A stretch of 12,621 bases of DNA from Thioglobus_B sp964566765 (GTDB lineage: Bacteria; Pseudomonadota; Gammaproteobacteria; PS1; Pseudothioglobaceae), in assembly GCA_964566765.1 (NCBI GenBank), contig CAZMJI010000032.1:1-12621 (forward strand), in the 5' to 3' direction. The translations under genes were made by a program, and so were the position numbers. The notes beneath the pieces are model-generated. The model searched no databases. It saw nothing but the letters and a program-made list of their open reading frames with translations, and was not told the origin of the DNA. Shown here one piece after another: positions 1 to 6,052 of this stretch; position 1 is the stretch's first letter; each line of letters opens with the position of its first letter.

Positions 1-165
1 ATCTTTGGTCATGCGCATGAAGCCAAGCGCTTTAATGTGAATGGGTTAGAGATTTTCTCTTGCCCTTCAACCGCCTTGCAATTTAACGACGAGGCGCGTT
101 TGGGTTTTAATCGCTATTATCTGCACGATGATGGCCAATTGGAGTGCGACACCCTGTGGATCTAA
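1..165 (+). CDS. cpdA: 3',5'-cyclic-AMP phosphodiesterase CpdA, C-terminal fragment
   Basis: This is the last 54 codons of a gene cut by the left edge, open in frame 1 and ending at TAA 163-165. The visible protein starts with IFGHAHE, matching the G-H-x-H metal-ligand motif near the end of class III cyclic nucleotide phosphodiesterases and other calcineurin-like metallophosphoesterases. It continues into a CPSTALQF segment closely resembling the PSTCVQF stretch of E. coli CpdA. CpdA hydrolyses cAMP to 5'-AMP in the cytoplasm and so lowers CRP-cAMP signalling. The next gene is DUF1249, which is also a cpdA neighbour in E. coli (yqiB), and this supports the call. The N-terminal metal-binding motifs lie outside the window, so a different phosphoesterase of the same fold cannot be fully excluded. 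Confidence 0.75.
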   Translation: MFGHAHEAKRFNVNGLEIFSCPSTALQFNDEARLGFNRYYLHDDGQLECDTLWI

Positions 166-608
166 ATCGCGACTTCTTACATCAGCTTTATAATCACAAT
201 CAGCCCAAGGCTTATTGGCAGGTTGAGCAATTGTTTGAAGAAAACTATCACAAGCTGTGTCGCTTGATTCCAACCATTAAGCACATCGAGCAAGATCAAA
301 TTCTGCCTTCGTCCGCACTGGCCGATCTACACTTACTGATTGAATCGCGTTCAGCGCATACCGCCATCTTTACCCTGACTCATCAACATCAAGGGGTTAA
401 TAAGCCCGATATTCGCTTTAAATTGTATCTGGATGCCAAGTTGCTCGAGGTGCTCTCAGTATGCGATGAGCCGATGGTTAATCAGTCGCATCCATATTTG
501 GCCAAATGCAGCGATCTGGATATAAAATATGAACTCAATGTATTTATGCAGCGATGGCTGGATTTTTGTTTGGATCACTACAAGGATAGACAATGGCAGA
601 TGCGGTAG
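156..608 (+). CDS. DUF1249 family protein (YqiB-like)
   Basis: This is a soluble protein of about 150 residues resembling E. coli YqiB of the DUF1249 family. Recognisable features are the segment FEENYHKLCRLIP (compare the N-terminal NFSQLRRLLP of YqiB), a central beta-rich part with YLDAKLLEV, and a C-terminal region with NVFMQRWLDFCL. The family's biochemical role is not known to me; it is conserved beside cpdA in enterobacteria. Two in-frame GTG starts are possible, at 144 and 156. I prefer 156 because GGAG at 141-144 lies 11 nt upstream, whereas the 144 start would overlap that same GGAG. Either start sits inside cpdA, and the 3' end overlaps the nucleotidase start by 16 bp, so translation is probably coupled in both directions. 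Confidence 0.8.
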   Translation: MDLNRDFLHQLYNHNQPKAYWQVEQLFEENYHKLCRLIPTIKHIEQDQILPSSALADLHLLIESRSAHTAIFTLTHQHQGVNKPDIRFKLYLDAKLLEVLSVCDEPMVNQSHPYLAKCSDLDIKYELNVFMQRWLDFCLDHYKDRQWQMR

Positions 609-1495
609 CCCCTAATGCAAAAGACAAACTGGTGATTGCGGTCTCTTCCAGAGCGCTGTTTAACCTGGACGAGTCACACCAAATCTACAAAGAGCAAGGT
701 GTAGAAGCTTATGCCAAACATCAGCAAGAAAATGAAGATGTGATTCTGGAGCCAGGCGTGGGTTTCTCTTTGGTGAAAAAACTGATGGCACTCAATACCG
801 ACAAAACCCCGGTGGATGTGATTCTCTTGTCGCGCAATAGCGCAGACACTGGGCTGAGAATCTTCAACTCGATTGAACACTATGGGCTGAATATTTCTAG
901 AGCCGCCTTTACCCGTGGCGAAAGCACGCATAATTTGGTCGAAGCTTTTGAGGCTGATTTGTTTTTATCCAGCAACTATCAAGATGTGCAAAAAGCCCTA
1001 GCCAAAGGCTTTGCGGCGGCTTCGATTGTTGGTGGTGGCAACAAAAACATACACAAAACCCAATTGCGTATTGCCTTTGACGGTGATGCGGTGATCTTCT
1101 CAGATGAGTCGGAAAAGATCTACCAAGAACACGGCATGAAGGCCTTTGAAGAGAATGAGAAAAAGGCGGCAAATGTTGAACTTAAGGCTGGCCCTTTTAA
1201 ATGCTTCTTAAAGTCTTTGCATAAGATTCAATCTAACTTTGATGAAGAAAACAACCCAATTCGTACTGCCTTAGTGACCGCCAGATCAGCGCCGTCACAC
1301 AAGCGTGTGATTCACACCATGCGTGCCTGGGGCATTCGTATTGACGAATCGTTTTTCTTAGGCGGCTTAGACAAAGGGATTTTTCTGGATAAGTTTGGTG
1401 CAGACATCTTTTTTGATGACCAGCACAAACATTGTGAATCTGCTTCTAAGTACGTGCCAACCGGACACGTGCCTAACGGCGTGGCTAACTCGTGA
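593..1495 (+). CDS. cN-I type cytosolic 5'-nucleotidase (PF06189 family)
   Basis: This 300-residue protein closely resembles cytosolic 5'-nucleotidase I, the family of animal NT5C1A, which hydrolyses AMP to adenosine and phosphate. The HAD-type nucleophile motif is FDGDAVIFSDE, with D163 and D165 as the expected catalytic pair. A TARSA segment follows near 229-233, and FFDDQ near 273-277 supplies the acidic metal ligands. An N-terminal segment (about 14-68, AVSSRALFNLDESHQIY) mirrors the catalytic segment (about 160-213), giving an internal repeat that the animal family shares. No signal peptide is seen, so it should act in the cytoplasm. The ATG at 593 has AAGGA at 582-586, a good ribosome site. 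The gene overlaps its upstream neighbour by 16 bp and its downstream neighbour by 4 bp. AMP preference is inferred from family; IMP or deoxynucleotides are possible. Confidence 0.85.
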   Translation: MADAVAPNAKDKLVIAVSSRALFNLDESHQIYKEQGVEAYAKHQQENEDVILEPGVGFSLVKKLMALNTDKTPVDVILLSRNSADTGLRIFNSIEHYGLNISRAAFTRGESTHNLVEAFEADLFLSSNYQDVQKALAKGFAAASIVGGGNKNIHKTQLRIAFDGDAVIFSDESEKIYQEHGMKAFEENEKKAANVELKAGPFKCFLKSLHKIQSNFDEENNPIRTALVTARSAPSHKRVIHTMRAWGIRIDESFFLGGLDKGIFLDKFGADIFFDDQHKHCESASKYVPTGHVPNGVANS

Positions 1496-2400
1496 GTTTT
1501 GACACCAGCGCTTACTTTGAAGGGGTAATCTCAACCAGTAAGATCATCATCTTCACGGTGATCCCGTATTTTTTGTTAGCCGAATTGCTGCTTTATCTCG
1601 ATTTGATGCCGGTGATTGCACAGGTGTTTGAACCCTTTACCAGCCCCTTAGATCTACCACCCGAAGCCGCACTGGCTTTGGCCTCTGGCATATTTTTAAA
1701 CTTGTATGCCGCCATTGCCTTTGCTGCACCACTGGATCTTAGTGTTTATCATTGGACCATACTGGGTTTGTTTTTGGGCGTCATACACGGCATCCCGGTA
1801 GAGTCGGCGGTAATGAAAAAACTGGGGATTGATTGGCTGCACTCGATACTGTTTCGACTGATCATGGCATTTGTGGTGGTGATGCCACTGCTACTGATTC
1901 CCAGTGAGTTGTTGTTTGCCAACCCTGATCTGATTCAAGTCAGCACCTATCAAGTGCACACAACTGCCCCCAACACCTGGCTAGACTTTCTACTCACCAA
2001 AAGCTTGGAAGCGATCAGTCTATCAATCCAAATCATCCTGTTGATTGCTTTGGTGTTGCTACTAACCACCTGGCTTAAAGGACTGCGCATTCTGAGCAAA
2101 TTTAACCACCACCTAAGCACCGTCATGGCGCTGATCACTGGGGTGTTGATTGGCATTACCTATGGCGCGGGTGTGCTGATTAAAGAGGCCAAATTTATGA
2201 GCCGCAAACAGGTGGTCAGTGTTTGTTATTTTCTGATGGTGGCCCATGCACTGATTGAGGACACCTTGCTGTTTGTGTTCTTTGGTGCTGATGCGCTGCT
2301 ACTGATTGCCATCCGCCTATTGGCAGGCTTGCTTGTCTTTGCATTGATCTATCTCTACTACCCTAAGGATGAGACACCGATACAATTACCCAAAAGCTAA
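1492..2400 (+). CDS. Gate-domain (nucleoside recognition) integral membrane protein
   Basis: This very hydrophobic 302-residue protein has about eight likely membrane segments, near residues 14-36, 60-80, 88-108, 118-138, 170-194, 208-228, 240-264 and 268-290. Its organisation is typical of nucleoside recognition (Gate, PF07670) proteins such as YjiH and spore maturation proteins, some of which relate to nucleoside transporters. The two halves resemble each other: VIHGIPVES near 97-105 is echoed by VAHALIEDT near 250-258, and the segment before each is similar. The GTG start at 1492 overlaps the TGA of the nucleotidase in a GTGA arrangement, indicating translational coupling. Its place directly after a 5'-nucleotidase suggests it handles the nucleoside product, but transport direction and substrate are not shown by the sequence. 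Family assignment is by pattern and memory, not alignment. Confidence 0.7.
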   Translation: MSFDTSAYFEGVISTSKIIIFTVIPYFLLAELLLYLDLMPVIAQVFEPFTSPLDLPPEAALALASGIFLNLYAAIAFAAPLDLSVYHWTILGLFLGVIHGIPVESAVMKKLGIDWLHSILFRLIMAFVVVMPLLLIPSELLFANPDLIQVSTYQVHTTAPNTWLDFLLTKSLEAISLSIQIILLIALVLLLTTWLKGLRILSKFNHHLSTVMALITGVLIGITYGAGVLIKEAKFMSRKQVVSVCYFLMVAHALIEDTLLFVFFGADALLLIAIRLLAGLLVFALIYLYYPKDETPIQLPKS

Positions 2401-2405
2401 TTATT

Positions 2406-2416
2406 GGTAAAATACC
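2406..2416 (+). promoter_or_regulatory. Candidate -10 region for the hisS transcript
   Basis: The 43 bp between the Gate-domain gene and hisS contain GGTAAAATACC, in which TAAAAT (2408-2413) is a fair -10 hexamer. The 11 bp are also a short inverted repeat (GGTA, spacer AAA, TACC). The best -35 candidate at a suitable distance, TTACCC at 2386-2391, matches the consensus poorly. hisS could therefore have its own weak promoter or be read through from the upstream genes. Confidence 0.35.
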
Positions 2417-2443
2417 TAGCAATCTAATCATCGAGTTAACTCA

Positions 2444-3712
2444 GTGAGTAAAAAAATCCAAGCCATTCGCGGTATGAACGACCTATTGCCCAAAGACGCT
2501 GATCTTTGGCTCAGTCTAGAGGCCACCATTCGAGACCTGTTTATCGCCTACGGCTATCAAAACATTCGCACGCCGATTGTGGAAAAAACCGACACCTTTT
2601 GCCGCGCCATCGGTCAGGCCACTGACATCGTGGAAAAAGAGATGTACACTTGGAGCGATACCAATGGCGATCTACTGAGCTTGCGCCCTGAGGGCACAGC
2701 AGGCTGCGTGCGCGCCATGATTGAGCACAACCTACCCAGAGAAGGCATCCAAAAAGTTTTCTACCAAGGTCAGATGTTTCGACATGAACGCCCGCAAAAG
2801 GGTCGTTACCGACAATTCAACCAAGTGGGTGTTGAAGTGTTTGGCGCTGAAGATGCGAAGATTGATGCAGAGTTGATGGCCATGACCCACAGCCTCTGGC
2901 AACAACTGGGTTTAAAAAACGTCAAACTGGAGATCAACACCTTGGGCTCTAGTGAAGCGCGTGCCAACTATCGTCAAATTTTGGTGGATTATTTCACCCA
3001 GCATAAGGATCAACTGGACGAAGATTCAACACGTCGACTGGAAAGCAACCCACTGCGCATCCTAGACAGTAAGAATCCTAAGATGCAAGACTTAATTAAC
3101 CAGGCGCCAAAGTTGATGGCACATCTTGACGAGGCCTCAGCACAACACTTCGAGACTTTTAAGACCTATCTAGAAGCCCTGGGCATTGAATACGAAATCA
3201 ACACCCGATTGGTGCGTGGTTTGGACTACTACAATCGCACAGTGTTTGAATGGACCACCACAGACTTGGGCGCTCAAGGTACCATTTGTGCTGGTGGACG
3301 CTATGATTCCCTGGTGGAGAAAATGGGTGGTCAAGCCACACCAGCCGTGGGTTTTGCCATTGGTCTTGAGCGCCTGATTCTGCTGTTGCAAGAGCAAGAA
3401 CTCAGCCCTGGCGAGCAGGCCACCAAACTCTACTTGGTGGCACTGGGTGATGCTGCTCAATTGGCCTCAATGCAATTGGCACAAACACTCCATGCTCAAC
3501 TGCCAGAGTTCATCCTTTATAATGACATCAGTTTGGGCTCTTTTAAATCACAATTTAAGAAGGCCGACAAAGCGGGAGCAGATTTTGCGCTGATTCTGGG
3601 CGATGAAGAAGTGGCCAATAACCAAATTGGCATCAAACCACTCAAAGGCCAAGGTGAACAACAAACCTTGTCATTGGACGCTTTGGTGGATTACCTAACA
3701 ACCATTAACTAA
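2444..3712 (+). CDS. hisS: Histidine--tRNA ligase
   Basis: This cytoplasmic class II aminoacyl-tRNA synthetase charges tRNA-His. The 422-residue length is normal for a bacterial HisS. The order of motifs is complete: the motif 1 region around RTPIVEKTDTF (42-52); motif 2, FYQGQMFRHERPQKGRYRQFNQ, around 106-127 with the conserved arginine; the HisRS-specific LVRGLDYY (256-263) and AGGRYD (283-288); motif 3, GFAIGLERL (303-311); then a C-terminal anticodon-binding domain from about residue 327. The GTG start at 2444 gives the standard IRGMNDLLP beginning near residue 8. Its ribosome site is weak, with only GAG at 2433-2435. yfgM follows after a 2 bp gap, so the two are probably co-transcribed as in other gammaproteobacteria. 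Confidence 0.97.
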   Translation: MSKKIQAIRGMNDLLPKDADLWLSLEATIRDLFIAYGYQNIRTPIVEKTDTFCRAIGQATDIVEKEMYTWSDTNGDLLSLRPEGTAGCVRAMIEHNLPREGIQKVFYQGQMFRHERPQKGRYRQFNQVGVEVFGAEDAKIDAELMAMTHSLWQQLGLKNVKLEINTLGSSEARANYRQILVDYFTQHKDQLDEDSTRRLESNPLRILDSKNPKMQDLINQAPKLMAHLDEASAQHFETFKTYLEALGIEYEINTRLVRGLDYYNRTVFEWTTTDLGAQGTICAGGRYDSLVEKMGGQATPAVGFAIGLERLILLLQEQELSPGEQATKLYLVALGDAAQLASMQLAQTLHAQLPEFILYNDISLGSFKSQFKKADKAGADFALILGDEEVANNQIGIKPLKGQGEQQTLSLDALVDYLTTIN

Positions 3713-3714
3713 GT

Positions 3715-4332
3715 ATGAAGAACTTTATTGACGTTGGTCCAACAGAGGACGAACAAGAACAACAAATTAAAAACTGGATCAAAGAAAATGGTCTGCAAAT
3801 TGTGGCTGGTGTGGCCATTGGTCTGAGTGCCATCTGGGGACTGGATGCGTATAAAAATTATCAGCACACCCAGGCACTAGAAGCCAGAGCACATTATCTG
3901 AGCCTAAGTGCCAATCCTAGCAATAGCGCCAGCTACGAAGCACTACAAAATGACTTTGCTGAGAGTGCCTACAGCCAAGAAGCTGCGCTGATCCTAGCCA
4001 GAGACGCTGTGGTTGCTAAGAACTATGAGCAAGCGCTGTCTTATCTAACACCGCTAACCAGTGCCGAGGACACCACCATTGCCCACACAGCCAAGCTTAG
4101 AGTGGCCAGTATTCATCTGGAACAACAGGCTTATGAAAAAGCCTTAAGCGCCCTGTCGATTAACAAGGACAGTCAGTTTTCAGGCTTGTTTAATGAAGCC
4201 AAAGCTGATGTGTATGTGGCCCAAGGAAAGTTTGAGCTAGCCAAACAACACTACCAATTGGCCAAGGCGCAAATCTCTCAGGATTCGCAGCTGCAAACAC
4301 TGATTCAAATCAAACTGGACGATCTTAACTAA
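3715..4332 (+). CDS. yfgM: YfgM family TPR protein, SecYEG-associated
   Basis: This 205-residue single-pass inner-membrane protein has a short acidic cytoplasmic N-terminus (1-26), one membrane segment at about 28-44 (IVAGVAIGLSAIWGL), and a periplasmic domain rich in alanine and helices with tetratricopeptide-like repeats, as in AKHQYQLAKAQ-type helices towards the end. E. coli YfgM is an ancillary subunit of the SecYEG translocon that works with the chaperone PpiD. The N-terminal IDVGPTEDEQEQQIKNWIKENG region resembles the family start. The ATG lies 2 bp after the hisS stop with no clear Shine-Dalgarno sequence, so translation is likely coupled to hisS. In E. coli the next gene is bamB; here der follows after 9 bp. 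Confidence 0.88.
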   Translation: MKNFIDVGPTEDEQEQQIKNWIKENGLQIVAGVAIGLSAIWGLDAYKNYQHTQALEARAHYLSLSANPSNSASYEALQNDFAESAYSQEAALILARDAVVAKNYEQALSYLTPLTSAEDTTIAHTAKLRVASIHLEQQAYEKALSALSINKDSQFSGLFNEAKADVYVAQGKFELAKQHYQLAKAQISQDSQLQTLIQIKLDDLN

Positions 4333-4341
4333 CCGATAATC

Positions 4342-5733
4342 GTGGCCCTTCCAAGCATCTCTCTAGTTGGACGCCCTAATGTGGGTAAGTCCACCCTATT
4401 CAACCGACTGAGCAGATCCCGCCAAGCCTTGGTGAGTGATTTTGAAGGCTTAACGCGTGATCGCCAATATGCCACTGCCGAACTCAACGAGGAGGTGCAA
4501 GCGCGGATTATTGATACCGGCGGTCTAACCGGTGATGACAATGTGGTTGACAACGGTATCGAAGGTCAAGTATTAAGCGCTCTGGAAGAATCTGATGCGA
4601 TTTATTTTATTGTTAGCGCCAGAGATGGGCTGACCACCTTGGATCGTGATATCGCCGCTGAATTGAGAAAACTGAAAAAGCCGATTTTCTTGGTCTGCAA
4701 CAAAGCCGAAGGTCTGGATATTTCACATGCAGTTGAGTTCTATGAATTAGGCTTGGGTGATCCGATCCTAATCTCAGCAGAACACGGTCAGGGCTTAGAC
4801 GACCTATTAGAGGCCAGTATTGAGGCACTACCTGCAACCAACGATGAGGAAGAGGAAGAATTAGAGGGTATTGCCGTGGCAGTATTGGGCAGACCGAACG
4901 TGGGCAAATCCACGCTGGTTAACCGCATCTTAGGCGAAGAGCGTGTGTTGGCCATCGATCTTCCGGGTACCACCCGTGATAGTATTTACATTCCATTTGA
5001 GCGTGAAGGACAGGCTTATACGCTGATTGATACCGCTGGCATCAGACGCAAGCGCGCCACGCATGAGAAGATTGAAAAATTCTCGATTATTAAAGCCATT
5101 GAAGCCTTGGAAAAGTCACAGGTAGTAATTCTGGTACTGGATGCGCACGAGGGCGTTACCGAACAAGATGCAACCCTGCTGGGCATGATTGCCGACAGAG
5201 GTCGTGCACTACTGGTGGTGGTGAACAAATGGGATGGCCTGGATGATTACCAAAAACAGGAAGTCAAACGCAAACTGGACATCAAGCTCTCCTTTGTGAA
5301 CTATGCCAGTATCCACTATATCTCGGCACTGCATGGCTCAGGTGTGGGCAAGCTGTTTGCACCAATCAATCGTGCGTATGAGCATGCTGGACGAGAATAC
5401 TCAACCTCACTACTGAATAAGATTTTAGAAAAGGCCAATGCCGGTCATCAGCCACCACCGGTCAAAGGCAAGCGCCTTAAAATTAAATACGTCAACCAAA
5501 TTGGTACGTTCCCGCCCACCTTTGTGTTTCATGGTAACCACTTGCAAAGCGTGCCCAATGCCTATGACCGCTATCTGAAAAATCTATTTACCCAAGAGCT
5601 GGGCCTGACCAATACCCCGCTGAAGATCGAGTATCGCAGTGGTGACAATCCGTTTAAGGACAAAAAGAATGTCTTGACCGACCGACAAATCAATCGCAAG
5701 CGTCGCTTGATGAAATTTGTTAAGCGTCGATAA
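4342..5733 (+). CDS. der: Ribosome-associated GTPase Der (EngA)
   Basis: Der is the double-GTPase that assists assembly of the 50S ribosomal subunit. The 463-residue protein has two consecutive G domains. The first has G1 GRPNVGKS (10-17), G3 DTGG (58-61) and G4 NKAE (120-123). The second has G1 GRPNVGKS (183-190), G3 DTAG (230-233) and G4 NKWD (295-298). An acidic linker (168-175, rich in glutamate) separates them, and a KH-like domain (about 350-440) with a basic tail ends the protein. The GTG at 4342 gives MALPSISLVGRPN, the usual Der beginning, but has no good ribosome site and lies 9 bp after yfgM. The 3' end overlaps a gene on the other strand by 14 bp. Confidence 0.97.
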   Translation: MALPSISLVGRPNVGKSTLFNRLSRSRQALVSDFEGLTRDRQYATAELNEEVQARIIDTGGLTGDDNVVDNGIEGQVLSALEESDAIYFIVSARDGLTTLDRDIAAELRKLKKPIFLVCNKAEGLDISHAVEFYELGLGDPILISAEHGQGLDDLLEASIEALPATNDEEEEELEGIAVAVLGRPNVGKSTLVNRILGEERVLAIDLPGTTRDSIYIPFEREGQAYTLIDTAGIRRKRATHEKIEKFSIIKAIEALEKSQVVILVLDAHEGVTEQDATLLGMIADRGRALLVVVNKWDGLDDYQKQEVKRKLDIKLSFVNYASIHYISALHGSGVGKLFAPINRAYEHAGREYSTSLLNKILEKANAGHQPPPVKGKRLKIKYVNQIGTFPPTFVFHGNHLQSVPNAYDRYLKNLFTQELGLTNTPLKIEYRSGDNPFKDKKNVLTDRQINRKRRLMKFVKRR

Positions 5734-6052
5734 ACACTTCAACTTGGCCTGAGTTCTCAATCAACAACTGCATCTCACAATAGCCATTTTCACGAATCAT
5801 GGCTTGCGAAGGATCATCACTACAAGCGCAGCCTGAGAGCAACTCTTCAAAAAACACGCCTATTTTAAGGCCAATACTGGTGTCTTGACGCTGGCTACTG
5901 ACAATCCTAAAACTGATACTCTCGGGGTCAATCACCGATGAATGCACACAACATTGACCCAGCGGCAACTGATCCACAAAGGTCTTGAGTTGCGCTAGAC
6001 AATAAGGCTTAAAATCTGGCGTCTCCCAATATTGAAGGGCCTGATCAAACAC
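5720..6052 (-). CDS. Uncharacterised 110-residue cysteine-containing protein downstream of pyrG
   Basis: I do not recognise a named function. The protein is soluble, with no signal peptide or membrane segment. It has six cysteines, at 18, 34, 35, 75, 77 and 92. The pattern LSGCACSDDPS (72-82) followed by NGYCEM (89-94) looks like a conserved C-x-C...C cluster that could bind a metal, which is inference. The GTG start immediately follows the TAG of pyrG with no base between and no visible Shine-Dalgarno sequence, so it should depend on translation of pyrG. Its stop lies inside the end of der on the opposite strand (14 bp overlap). The tight coupling and absence of internal stops favour a real gene, but conservation in other genomes cannot be tested here. 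Confidence 0.7.
   Translation of the reverse strand: MFDQALQYWETPDFKPYCLAQLKTFVDQLPLGQCCVHSSVIDPESISFRIVSSQRQDTSIGLKIGVFFEELLSGCACSDDPSQAMIRENGYCEMQLLIENSGQVEVFIDA

Noticed and set aside
909..1172. Minus-strand open frame opposite the 5'-nucleotidase
   Set aside because: The His- and Cys-rich translation is a by-product of the opposite-strand codons; it overlaps the HAD catalytic motif of the real gene.
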